A program made the translations under genes and the position numbers. A stretch of 64,000 nucleotides of DNA from Trebouxia sp. TZW2008. Taxonomy: Eukaryota; Chlorophyta; Trebouxiophyceae; Trebouxiales; Trebouxiaceae. Below, one piece after another: positions 27,301-34,791 of this stretch (its first letter is position 1; each line of letters starts with the position of its first letter). The notes beneath the pieces are model-generated. The model made no database searches and was not told the origin of the DNA. It saw only the letters and a program-made list of their open reading frames with translations. The stretch spans positions 23,791-87,790 of the forward strand of contig BDIU01000382.1 of NCBI GenBank assembly GCA_002118135.1, written 5' to 3'.

Positions 27301-30300
27301 AGCAGACCTGTCCATTCTGCCAGCACTTGGTGACTCCTGCAACGCACATTGCATGCAACATCAAGTTGCGCTTGTGGAACACAAAACTTGACATGATAAA
27401 GCAGCAAGATGCTTGGAGTAACTTTTGTTCCCACAGTGTGCTTCCAATGACTTCTGCAAAGGACGAAGTGTGCAACATCAAGGCCCGCCTGCAAAGCACT
27501 GTCGCCAGAGCGCTGTCTACTTACCAGAGCTTGACTGCAATTTTCAGAATAACTTCTGCTACACGTCAGCTATTTGTCAGCAAGTCAATACCTATTGCAC
27601 CCGAGTGTGTCCCAGCAATAGGACCATACTGGTTTTGCAGAAGACGCTGGCTTGCTGACAGACAGACAGCTTCATGGCAAAACTTGTCTACCTTCAAATT
27701 TCTCTTGCAGCCATCAAGCTGCATTGAGGCTGTAGTGATGCAATAGAAATCACTGCTGAGTGTTTGTTGAGACAGCCTCTGCTATGTGCCATCTATTGGT
27801 CAACAAGCCAATGCCTATTGCATGCCAGTATGTTTCAACAACAGGGCCAAACTGGTTTTGCAGAAGACACTGGTTTGCTGACACCAAAAAAAAAGGCAGA
27901 GATTGCCCAAAGAAGGACTAGCAAACTGCAATGCAGCTAAAATCAAGCAACTCAATATCTGCATGTGCGTTCAAAACCAAATTGGCTGTGGACTTGCTCT
28001 CGTGAGGAATGTGATCCATGCATGTATGAGCTGTTTTGCATACGCTCAGCTAGGATGTAAGCAGGCAAGAAAAACACATTCAGAATGCAGTATCAAAGGC
28101 AATACCCACGTGCAGCATGCTTCGAGTTCATGTATCAGCTCTTGGAGGGTACGAAAAAACTGTGTCACTTGTCTGTCCAACTATTGCTCGTCGTACTGAC
28201 TTGATGGAAGCAAACAATTGTGGGGTCCCTGGCTATTGAAACAGGTTACTGAAGGGTCTAGGCCCTGATGCAAGGCTCACGTCCAAAATGGTACTTGCCG
28301 TCATGTTTGTGTTTACTGTGTTTTGTGCCAGTGGTAGTACAATCATGACACACTATGCTGCATAGTGCAGTGATGAAATTCCCTGATGTAGCAAAATAGA
28401 AGCGTCAAATCTACGGATTTTGGTGGGCTTACATTGTCGTAAGAGCTGCCCCATGTGAACTTGCCACCAGCCCCGCCCTTCTTCGTCTTGCCAGTGCCCT
28501 TTCTTGACTGGGAGGACCTGCATGGTTGGACATGATTGCTCGCCATGATGCTGTGATACTGAACATCACAAGACAATGCAACGCTCTGACACATTTTGGC
28601 CCAAAAGGCATGTTTCTACAGCATATTTGTGCACAGTGAACAGGGAGAGGAACACCTGTTACCTACCTCGCGATCGCGCAGGCACAGGTATCGATCAATC
28701 AATCACAAGAAGTTGTGCATGGCTTTCTGGTATAGCATGCCAGCTTAACATGAATGTTGGTGAGGCCTTGGTGACTACCAGGTTGATACGCTACGCAAGC
28801 AGTTCTGCTCAGACTTGTGTCTGATTGCTGCATGCATATCTGATACTTGCTGAAGCAAAGCGCAACCCTCTAACCCCATGACACCTCATTGCTGCCAGTG
28901 CAGATGCAGGGTCGGCCGCAAGTTTCACATCCACATCTGCATGAGTGCTCACTTGTGGTGGTTGTGACCTGGTAAATCAGCTGATCCAGAGCCTGCTGAC
29001 TTCAAGCCTTTGTTGGGTGACTTGCTGCCGCTGCTGTTGGCTCTAGATAGTTCCCTTGAGCGGGCTGGCGATAGCCTGGTTGCTGCTGGAGACACTGCAC
29101 CCACATGAACAGAGTTGCATTCAAAGGTCACAAACAGCATGATGAATCACGAGAAAAGCAGAAGACCCTTGCTGATGACCCAAGACAGCTCCCTTGAGGG
29201 GGCTGGTGATAACCTTTTTGCTGTTGGAGATGCTGCACCCACACACGCAGAGTCACATTGCAGGGCATGGTGCTATTGCAACCCACAGTTCATTTTGCTC
29301 AATGCACAGCGTGAATATCAACAGCGCCAAGGTCTAGTTGCTGTTGGCCCTAGCTTCCTTGAGCGAGCTGGTGATAGCCTTGTTGCTGTCGGAAACACTG
29401 CACCCAGAGCAATATCACAGTCAGTGTCCACAAGAAAAGCATGGCGTGTCTCAGCAGAGAAAAAAGAAACTAGATGCCGTTTGGAATGTTGCAAACATAT
29501 GGGCAAAGCTTCATTGCAGGGCACAGGTGACATTGCTGAAAGCAGCTTGGATGTAAGAAGAACAGGTAAGGAGTGGTTGCTATTGGGCCTTGACAGCTTG
29601 CGTGAGCTGGCTGGTGATAGCCATGTTGCAGTTGATGAAGATGCAGCCACACAAGCAAAGCTGCACCCACACAAGCAAAGCTAGTTTTAGTCAGAAGTTG
29701 TTGTCAACTGGATTAAGCCTAGGAGAGAAGCTTCCTCATTGGATAGCTTTCTGGAACGGGCTGGTCATGGCATTTTTGCATATGGAATCGTTGCACCCAC
29801 ACGGGCAAAGCTGCATATGATGCTTCCTTACAAAACATGCTGTTTGCAAAGCAAGAACCTGATTGCTTGTGCATCACAGATAGGGCTATGATGTCAAACT
29901 GGCTGCTGGAGATGCGACACCCACATGCACAGACGTACAGTTGACATCACAGCGTGGGCATGTTGACAATTCAAACAACTGCAAGAAAAGTATTGCTGTT
30001 TTGCAGCGAGTTGTGTACCCACATGAGCATCCTATCATTTGGTAGTCAAATTGTTACGCATAGCATATTGGGCAAAAAGCTAAACAGGCTCGGCAACAGC
30101 TAGCGAAGTATAAGGTCTCTGAGGTTGCTGCGTCACTGTTGCTGCAGCAGCACCAAACTTGCAATGGGCAACACTCAGCTATTGAGATGTTGACGATCAC
30201 AGGCGCATGCCGGAGCAGGTAATGAGAACTTGCTTCTTAAAAGAAGTCACAGGTGGCAAGATTGCTTGAGACTTTTAAACATGCATTAAGAATGCATGCA

Positions 30301-30963
30301 ATGAGGCGTTTGGTCTGGCTTTTGGCCTATTTGCAATACATCTGAGCTAACCCAGACAGCACTGTTGACGATTGCATCTGCATTTCAGATGTCCAGGCAA
30401 CATTGCAGATGCAATTGTTCACATTGCTGTCTGAGGTGCACTGTAGATGTGTGGCTGGTTTGGACCAATTGCCATGCTGTAGGTTTCATACTGATGATCA
30501 AGGCAAGGTGCTCATAGACCCACTGGCTTGTTGCACTTTGCATTGTGTTGCAAGTTGCTAGTCCTGCATTGACATGTACACCCACAAGACTGCATGCGAG
30601 TTGCAAATGGTGAACCAGACCAAATTCTGCTGCCTGATCGGGTGTATCAACAAGACTGTCAAAGATTTGTGCACGTTTTAGATGTTTTAGGTCAGGCACA
30701 GGATCCAAATGGTTGGAGACCGTTCATTGCTCCAGTACATACCTAGCTGGGCCTGCTGAGCCTGTCGAGCGTACGTTTAGACTGAATGAAATGAATTAAT
30801 GTAATGTCACAAATTGCTGACCTGGCGAGGTTTGCTTGGCAGCTAAAGCTGCATCCAAAGCGGCGCGCTGTGCTTCTGTCAGGAAGCTGCTTGACAATCC
30901 TGAGTCTGAGTGATGCCCATTAGCTTCTTCCTCTAGTGCTGCAAGCTCAGCTTTGGTGCGCAT
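9301..30963 (-). CDS. MRF: PDCD4/MRF-like MA3-domain translation regulatory factor (3' end outside window)
   Basis: Placed exons on the minus strand, in coding order: 30963-30822, 29094-28953, 28517-28433, 27215-27096, 26827-26762, 26259-26186, 24913-24702, 19628-19480, 18763-18569, 17577-17442, 14732-14557, 9435-9301. All phases agree and give 544 codons with no stop. The N-terminal part has FLTEAQRAALDAAL, a basic KTKKGGAGGKFTWG stretch and DRNDPNYDSGEE, a linker typical of plant MRF and animal PDCD4. MA3-1 (about residues 157-278) contains ELGEPPFHHFFVKK and ARAVVDDILPPAF. MA3-2 (about 318-440) contains VPFFHHEVVKQ and DGWLDADW, and is preceded by AERLLRAWGG. MA3-3 begins with VKEYLSSSDLKEVV and DRKDRERELISALL. 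The family binds eIF4A and restrains or tunes cap-dependent translation in the cytosol; plant members have four MA3 domains. The rest of MA3-3 and MA3-4 must lie left of position 1, because 1-2130 holds only degenerate copies of the next exon. The ATG at 30963 has an in-frame stop shortly upstream; a 5' exon near 31777 is possible. Confidence 0.9.
9588..9705 (+). mobile_element. LINE 3'-end fragment, copy 1
   Basis: The segment is clearly related to 10312-10437: both have CAACAGTTGAACATCA, GCTCA(G/A)(A)ACAAGCC(A/T)GCCTGGCAA and GCTGGAA(A)(G/T)TGTAA, followed by an ATTATTA-rich end. It looks like an independent 5'-truncated insertion of the same non-LTR element. Confidence 0.6.
9822..10437 (+). 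mobile_element. 5'-truncated, frameshifted non-LTR retrotransposon (LINE) ORF2 C-terminus
   Basis: Pieces in different plus frames match the C-terminal region of LINE ORF2 proteins: VLLYGAETWTLLNKH near 9990-10035, then KRLRWYGHVCRLLDTRLPK near 10170-10225, GSKPPGRPR near 10255, and NAQDKPAWQDRTCATHT near 10340-10390. The order is that of an intact element, but frameshifts separate the parts and the reverse transcriptase core is missing, so the copy is dead. It ends in a short ATTATTATTA tail. It lies in the MRF intron between exons 14557-14732 and 9301-9435. Confidence 0.85.
10570..10985. repeat. Three tandem copies of a roughly 130-bp intronic unit
   Basis: The block TCAAGTTGAAAGCCAAAACCTT and the block GAGCTTGACAGACACTGCAACAA recur three times (starting near 10597, 10722 and 10850) with the GCTAGC(T/C)AG(C/T)TGCTG segment between them. 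No coding content is visible. Confidence 0.7.
10573..10657. repeat. 24-nt inverted repeat with 37-nt loop
   Basis: Arms 10573-10596 and 10634-10657 are complementary with one mismatch and contain AGCTAGCGTA and its complement at the outer ends. The hairpin sits at the start of the tandem array 10570-10985. Confidence 0.8.
11160..14240. repeat. Long-period tandem repeat family, about 14 degenerate units, in MRF intron
   Basis: Units of about 200-290 bp share ACTGTTTGGTTG(C/T)(T/C), a TATGC(T/G)(G/A)TCCTGT block, TGCAT(C/T)CTGGCACCA and AACACAGGACAGCAT. Units near 12600-13130 are the most alike. The array fills the intron between MRF exons 14557-14732 and 9301-9435. I found no coding similarity on either strand. 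Confidence 0.75.
14800..16450 (-). repeat. About eight echoes of the 5' part and acceptor of MRF exon 14557-14732
   Basis: The plus-strand block GACGGTGGCCACCGCTGCAG followed by CTTGTAGGTGACAGC and an ACCTGCAA(A/T)CATGCAA acceptor end recurs near 14865, 15070, 15285, 15505, 15720, 15930, 16145 and 16355. On the minus strand this is the acceptor plus the beginning of the exon (TDAEAVTYKAAAVATV); copies stop near the VATVK codons, so the second half of the exon is absent. Farther copies are more diverged. The authentic exon lies at the downstream end of the array. Confidence 0.85.
16990..17400 (-). repeat. Three echoes of the 3' part and donor of MRF exon 17442-17577
   Basis: The plus-strand pattern CAGAAGTGTCCCAGTCAGCAT followed by GCCACCCGTCTGCCACAGCTGTGG recurs near 17055-17110, 17200-17255 and 17350-17395. 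On the minus strand it is the end of the exon (VADGWLDADW) plus its donor region. Interspersed GATGAAGAAGAT runs give the intron a GAA-rich look. Confidence 0.75.
17670..17900. repeat. Two-copy intronic tandem repeat, about 150 bp
   Basis: The block ACACATGATGTGAA(C/A)GGCTCA followed by CATGCATGTCTCAC appears at about 17686-17722 and 17830-17865, in the intron between MRF exons 18569-18763 and 17442-17577. Confidence 0.6.
18241..18391. repeat. Near-perfect 69-bp inverted repeat with 13-nt loop (foldback)
   Basis: Arm 18241-18309 and arm 18323-18391 are reverse complements with two mismatches by my count. The spacer 18310-18322 is 13 nt. As RNA from either strand it would form one long uninterrupted hairpin. 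It lies in an MRF intron, immediately downstream of an echo of exon 18569-18763. It could be a small-RNA precursor or a fresh inverted duplication. Confidence 0.9.
18392..18505 (-). repeat. Echo of the 3' part and donor of MRF exon 18569-18763
   Basis: The minus strand repeats the exon end with few changes (SLVTLLKQLSGSGDLSSSQ, then SRV at a GTGAGA donor). It lies about 170 bp downstream of the real exon and lacks the exon's first half. Confidence 0.8.
18782..18975 (-). repeat. Echo of the 5' part and acceptor of MRF exon 18569-18763
   Basis: The plus strand repeats TTGCTTGACGACTTCGTGAT, GGGCACTGCCAATTTGCGCA and GCAGCAGCGGGCTTTAGACA, as in the true exon about 190 bp away. On the minus strand this is the first part of MA3-2 around KDVSEARCCLRKLAVP and FHHEVV, with changes that break the frame. 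Confidence 0.75.
19150..19450 (-). repeat. Two echoes of the 3' part and donor of MRF exon 19480-19628
   Basis: The block GGATGGCTTCTTTGGTGTGG followed by TCCA(A/G)GGT(C/G)ACTCT and CAGTGCC(G/T)CCCCA(C/T)GCT recurs near 19155-19210 and 19328-19385. On the minus strand this is the AWGG...VTLDHTKEAIRK end of the exon and its donor side. Confidence 0.8.
19740..20200 (-). repeat. Three echoes of the 5' part and acceptor of MRF exon 19480-19628
   Basis: The block AGGATGCTGCGCCGCAAGGT followed by GCTCTGCTTTGAGCTTGAC and CTGTTGGG(T/A)GCTGCAG recurs near 19788-19860, 19965-20010 and 20135-20190, each less complete. On the minus strand this is the acceptor and the first part of the exon (VKLKAERHLAA, HPAERLL). 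Confidence 0.75.
20220..21700. repeat. Tandem repeat family, about 250-270 bp, in MRF intron
   Basis: Blocks TGTGATGCAGG(G/T)TC and CAAGAGCCTTGTATGCC(A/G)GC, then GTTGCAAA(A/G)GCCA and GTGCAGCATTGACAGC, recur about six times. There is no clear coding match. The array lies between MRF exons 24702-24913 and 19480-19628. Confidence 0.7.
22030..23230. repeat. Tandem repeat family, about 200-230 bp, in MRF intron
   Basis: Units share CCCTACACATGCTGCTGCT, a GACCCA(T/C)(A/T)CTCTGC block, CTGTTTGCTGAACGAAGA and GGGTCTTGCAGCAGCATG. Clear units start near 22080, 22295, 22660, 22850 and 23055. No protein match was found. Confidence 0.75.
23280..23650. repeat. Two-copy tandem repeat, about 190 bp
   Basis: Segments at about 23345-23450 and 23540-23630 share GATGTCAGC(G/A)GGC and CTCTG(C/T)A(T/C)TGTAxACCACCAGA-like sequence and GCATCTG(A/G)TTCA(T/G)GCAAAG. 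They are intronic and no coding sequence is recognised. Confidence 0.55.
24250..24640 (-). repeat. Two echoes of the 3' part and donor of MRF exon 24702-24913
   Basis: The pattern ACCGCAAGACA(A/G), then TTTGTGC...GGCTGGGG(G/C)(C/A)A and CAACTGCCCTTGCCAG, recurs near 24275-24345 and 24480-24590. On the minus strand this is LFLARAVVDDILPP and the donor end of MA3-1. The first half of the exon is not repeated on this side. Confidence 0.8.
24990..25090 (-). repeat. Echo of the 5' part and acceptor of MRF exon 24702-24913
   Basis: CTGGATGATTCCATGGCATA followed by GGCTTGACAACAACTTTGCT, GCCATCTCATGTTCCCTG and the acceptor TATACACAATGC repeats the exon start (EHEMAANLLSSLYH) about 160 bp upstream in the minus sense. 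Confidence 0.8.
25090..26150. repeat. Tandem repeat family, about 190-240 bp, in MRF intron
   Basis: Units share GCTGCTTGCTT(C/T)ATGCAATG, TGTGTGATGTTTCCCGCTGTGT, ACAA(C/G)AAGCAAAA and GCACCATGAGAGA(A/G). About five units are seen. The last segment (26085-26160) contains two short copies resembling the donor end of exon 26186-26259. Confidence 0.65.
27032..27072. repeat. 18-nt inverted repeat, 5-nt loop
   Basis: Arms 27032-27049 and 27055-27072 are complementary with one mismatch (GAGTTCACTGA / TCAGTGAACTC core). On the minus strand the hairpin begins 24 nt past the donor of MRF exon 27096-27215, close enough to affect splicing. Confidence 0.8.
27290..27890. repeat. Echo of MRF exon 27096-27215 acceptor side, and a two-copy intron repeat
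   Basis: At 27305-27345 the plus strand repeats CTGTCCATT(T/C)TG(T/C)C and TGGTGACTCCTGCA, which is the acceptor and first codons (ESPEADKMDR) of the exon at 27215. Farther on, 27585-27660 and 27800-27880 are two copies about 230 bp apart sharing ATGCCTATTGCA-like sequence and CTGGTTTTGCAGAAGAC. Confidence 0.6.
29110..29980 (-). repeat. Four to five echoes of the 5' part and acceptor of MRF exon 28953-29094
   Basis: The pattern TCCCTTGAG(C/G)G(G/A)GCTGG(C/T)GATA followed by TTGCTG(C/T)TGGAGA(C/T)(G/A)CTGCACCCACA recurs near 29185-29250, 29345-29410, 29590-29660, 29740-29810 and weakly 29895-29930. On the minus strand this is an acceptor plus VSPAATRLSPARSREL. The rest of the exon is not repeated. 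Confidence 0.85.
29980..30744. other. MRF first intron, remainder
   Basis: The stretch between the echo array and the first placed exon. No open reading frame with recognisable similarity and no clear repeat was seen. Confidence 0.4.
30745..30805 (+). mobile_element. Short retroposon tail, copy 2
   Basis: GCTGGGCCTGCTGAGCCTG, then TCGAGCGTACGT and an ATGAAATGAATTAATG tail. It is the same unit as 4580-4625 and as the insertion at 53940-54000, and ends about 17 nt downstream (minus sense) of the donor of the first placed MRF exon. Confidence 0.6.
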
Positions 30964-31399
30964 GCTCTAGTAGATCTACTGACTTGTGACTGTAGGCTAG
31001 TGATGAAGGCCACAAACCTGCATATGCAGCGCATAGTGTCGAAGACTTGCTTGCTGCAGCGAGACTTGATATGTGGTCTGGGCAGACGTGGGTGTCATGA
31101 GGCTGAGGTGTGGAAGCTTTTGCTGCCCAGATGAGACTGTTACTAGCATCGTAGACTTGATAACGTGTTCCTGGAAATCTCAAAATTGGGCAAGCAATAT
31201 GCCCGAATGAGGCTTCAACCTGGACACCTGCCTGTCTGGTTTGAGCTCGAAATATCAACTTTGTAAAAGATGTGAATGCTGGCAAACACGTATTGTAAGT
31301 GAAATGCACTGAGTCTGACGGCAAGAGATCGTGCCGCAACCAAATAGGTCTAAACAAAGTGTTCGTATTGGGGCCGGCCACATGACATAGTTTACAAAG

Positions 31400-32105
31400 T
31401 TGCTTGGTGATGGCGCATGTCTTTGCGAGCTGACATCGAGATGCGCAAGACTTCCGATGTCGAAAGTCATCAAGTCATGCAGCACCGGCATCGCAAAGCA
31501 GAGCGGCTGATCCGACGAAAGCTGCGTTGACCAACATATACAGAGCACACCCTTAGCGCCCAAAAGCTGCTGACCGTGAAGCCTACGAAATAAAAGCATG
31601 AGCACTCGCGGGCGGCGATGTACCTGCAATGCTTGCTTGTGATCGATAAACCGCGACCTTTCCGCAGGCGATCCCGATGGGCGCTCTGAAGTAAAAGCTC
31701 TGCTTTGTCCAAATACGGGTCCGCTTCACAACACCACTTCCAAACGCAGAGCTTCCGGAACCACGCTTTTCAGGCATGTTGACTGTACCAGACGTAAATC
31801 TAGCTCTCCGTGAAACACGGAGGTTCGCATTCCGTACACTCCTCAACTTGCTTCGCCAATGCACCTTGAGCGCAAAGTTGCACACTGTCTCCGCTCGCAT
31901 CACTCACGATCACACAGGTATCTGTAAGCATTGCGTGTCAGTCACAGATATAGTTAGCAGCCTACAGCCCGAAGTGTCGGAACTCGCTGTCGTGAGACAA
32001 GCGAGTCATCACTTGAAGTGATCTTGGCAGACTCTCCCTGTTTTGTGCCTTGTCTGGATTACTTTCTGTAGAGCGAGCTCCTGAACGCTACTGACACAGC
32101 CTCAA
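31400..32105. promoter_or_regulatory. CpG-rich divergent promoter region between MRF and AP-1 sigma
   Basis: CpG dinucleotides, rare in the surrounding introns, are frequent here. The region separates the minus-strand MRF 5' end from the plus-strand ATG at 32106, so the two genes probably share a bidirectional promoter. No TATA-like element is convincing. Confidence 0.45.
31626..31777 (-). CDS. Possible first exon of MRF or of an unknown short gene
   Basis: An ATG-initiated minus-strand stretch in a CpG-rich region starts MPEKRGSGSSAFGSG and ends at a good donor (CAG/GTACAT at 31625). It sits where the minus-strand gene should begin, opposite the AP-1 sigma start. Its end phase (1) does not decide whether it joins the MRF exon at 30963, whose own ATG would be sufficient. 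A second open stretch, 31381-30947, contains GTRYQVYDASNSLIWAAK, faintly like a LURP-one strand, but I cannot connect it. I do not recognise the protein. Confidence 0.3.
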
Positions 32106-34287
32106 TGGTAAAGTTCACGCATATTGCGTTGTCAGTCTTGCCTGCAAGTTGCTTGAGCCAGAGCATGCCCATAATCTTACTTTGTATGTTTGGTGTTTCA
32201 CCATTTTTCTGGACATTGCAGGCTGTGCAGTTTGTGCTGCTCTTGAGTCGCCAGGGCAAAGTTCGTTTGTCCAAATGGTACTCCACATACACACAGAAGG
32301 AGCGAGCTAAGGTATGCTAGGCAGATGCACGAGTGGAAATGCAGGCCAGCATGAACAGCCTCATGCTGAGTAGCATTGCTCCTGGAGAGCTTGAGATTGC
32401 TGAATCTGCTCCTTTATCATACAGGTCATACGAGATGTGACCCCCATGGTTCTAAGTAGAGCCTTGAAACTTTGCAACTTTTTGGACTGGAAAGACATCA
32501 GGGTCAGTCATTCACCTCAGCATTGCCTCTGTTGTCACCACAAGCCTTGTACATTATCTCATTGCAGCTTGTATCAAAGCAAGCATGGCCTGGCGCATCA
32601 TGCGCTCAGATGCCATCATTGGGATCCAGCCCAAATTCCAGTGCAAATGGCTTCAGTTGAAAGTCTCCGCTGCACACCGTATGCACCTAGCACAATCGTC
32701 AGACTTACCTGCAGGCATGTAAGATTAAATCATGACATGTCCGGGTGCTGCGCAGGTGGTATACAAGCGGTATGCTAGCCTTTATTTTGTAATGGGCATT
32801 GATAGCAGTGACAACGAGCTGATCACACTGGAGCTGGTGCACCATTTTGTTGAGGTGCTAGACAGATACTTTGGCAATGTCTGCGAGCTAGACCTGATCT
32901 TCAATTTCCATAAGGTAAGGCTTGTGTACATTGCCTACAACTGGTTGCATTGGCATGCCATCTGCATTTTGTTGTGGCTTGCGGCAGAAGCTAAGGCTTG
33001 CCTGCAAGGCATCGCTGGCTGTGCAGCATGTAATGATTTGCTCATCTTGTCATGGATGGAATGGCACTGAACACTTGCCCACTGCTCACAACAAGCCAGC
33101 CTGGCAACACAAGACTTCTGCTGCACACACCCACATCTGTGCTGGATTGGTCGACCTTTCATTATTGTCAATAGAGTTTCAGCAATAGCACAAGAGCATA
33201 CCACTCACATTGCCTTTATAGCTGTTGGGTACTGCTGAGGGTCATATGTTTCCCATTGCCGCATCAGCATCAATAGAGACTTCAATGCGACTGATGCACA
33301 CGACGTCATTGCATTTAAGAAGTCTGCAGTGTGTACGGTCTCTGACACAAGCGGAACAAACTGCACTAGCTTTGTGGCACCCCACTGGCCCTTTTGCTTC
33401 AATCCAAACTGCTGCATCAAGTGAAACTATGCATGGCTGAGATCTTGACTGAGAAAGCAGTGGTGCTCAGGGGCAAGGACCGCAAGAGTGTGAACAGATT
33501 GAGGCTGTGCTCCTCTTGATTTTGTTCACATCTCCGCCTTCTCCTTGCCAATGGCCTTATTGCTTTTTTTGTCAAAGGCGCTCAGCTGTGCATGTTTCAT
33601 GCGATACAGCTCATTGCGCTGCCATGCATTGGCTCTGCAATCTGCACACTGCCTGGCACCTTGTATCCCATTAGCTGTGTACAATAAGAATTCACAGTGG
33701 ATCAGACAACAACAAGAGAGTGCTTTGCACTTGTGTTCAATGTCATTGTGAGCATAGGCAATAACCCTCAAAAACGATTTTGACACTCACTACCAAGCAA
33801 AAGCCAGGCTTACTTGACGGCGTATGTTTGAGCCAAACTCCACAATATTGCGTGGTAGACTGCTGTCAAATATGGGATTTGCAGTCCTTCTTTTCAACTT
33901 GACATAAGCATGCAGGCGTATTTCATGCTTGATGAGATGCTGCTAGCCGGAGAGTTGCAAGAACCCAGCAAAAAGGTCAGAATTCTATCATGTTGGAGTG
34001 ACTGCAGCAGTATTGTCCATATGTCATTTGTTTGCAATGGTCTGCAGTGAAAAAGCATCTGATAAAGGTGCTATGCATTCAGGCATATAGTCAAAGTCTT
34101 TGTAAAGTAGAGCTGCATCAGCTGTGATGTGCTGCTGCATGCTGTGCATCCTTCTGGGAGCCTCAAGTGCTATCTCACCAGCTGCAGCAAACCTTTGCAG
34201 GCTATCACAAGGGTGATCGAGGCACAGGATCAGCTTGTAGAAAGCGCTAAGCTAGGGACAGACAAGCCCCCAGGAGCCAAGTCTTGA
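32106..34287 (+). CDS. AP1S: AP-1 clathrin adaptor complex, small (sigma) subunit
   Basis: Exons: 32106-32108, 32222-32311, 32425-32502, 32756-32914, 33916-33975, 34201-34287 (stop TGA at 34285). They give 158 aa, the normal length for the family. The longin-type fold is read throughout: [89 protein letters not shown], ending [13 protein letters not shown]. The KYRYASLYF/FNFHKAY pattern separates AP-1/AP-2 sigma from zeta-COP; the C-terminal IEAQDQLVE favours AP-1. The protein would sit in the trans-Golgi/endosome clathrin coat and recognise dileucine signals. Exon 1 is only the start codon followed directly by GTAAAG. Introns contain a LINE-tail fragment but none of the exon-edge echoes seen in neighbouring genes. 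Confidence 0.95.
33085..33150 (+). mobile_element. LINE 3'-end fragment, copy 3, in AP-1 sigma intron 4
   Basis: ACAACAAGCCAGCCTGGCAA, then ACTTCTGC and CACACCCACATCTGTGCTGGA, resembles 9632-9680 and 10352-10415. Diverged and non-coding. Confidence 0.45.
33215..33690 (-). other. Antisense protein-like stretches inside AP-1 sigma intron 4
   Basis: Two minus-strand open stretches look coding. One at 33690-33527 contains [20 protein letters not shown] and AIGKEKAEM. One at 33420-33215 contains [15 protein letters not shown] and [19 protein letters not shown]. Both end at potential donors (AT/GTGAAC and AT/GTGAGT). They would form a nested antisense gene, but I could not find a consistent phase between them or any further exon, and I recognise no family. 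They may also be remnants. Confidence 0.25.
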
Positions 34288-34791
34288 TAACATCGCCTCT
34301 CTCAGTGTGAAAGTGTCTGCCATAATACCAAGTCTTCGGACCACACGCTATTTTCACGGTTTTCAGGACCATGCTTTTACAATGCAACACGACCTCAAAG
34401 CTGCTGTTCACAGAGCAGTGATTAAGTGTATGTAAGGCCGTCCATGCACTTTGTTGCGCATCTCATGTCAAGCTTGTTGCTGTTAATATGGTCTATAGAA
34501 GGGCTAGCTACGTTGAGCACCACCAGACTCCGATTCAATTTGTTCATGTTTACAGGCAATTTCAATGTTTGCTGCTACATGCCTCTGACAATATGTAAAT
34601 AATATCATGCTTCAAACTAAATTCTCCTAACATTTTCTATTGGGTAAGAGCTACCCAGCTGTTCATTTGGTATTGCACATCTTGCAACTTGCCTCACAGC
34701 TCGAGCTGACTTGAGCTATGTGCGCACTTCATTCAGTCAAGAAACCCTTTTGATTGCCCCTGTAGCCCTCACTTTGAGATGTCACTTGAGC
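34288..34791. other. Convergent intergenic region
   Basis: Lies between the AP-1 sigma stop and the SUVH stop, so it should hold both 3' UTRs. A TGTAA-type signal occurs several times (for example TATGTAAATAATA near 34593), but I cannot choose a polyadenylation site. No coding content was seen. Confidence 0.4.

Noticed and set aside
14000..30900. Reading each exon copy as a mutually exclusive alternative exon
   Set aside because: Almost all copies contain only one end of the exon and only one splice site, many have stops, and distances correlate with decay; only 55022-55165 is nearly complete.
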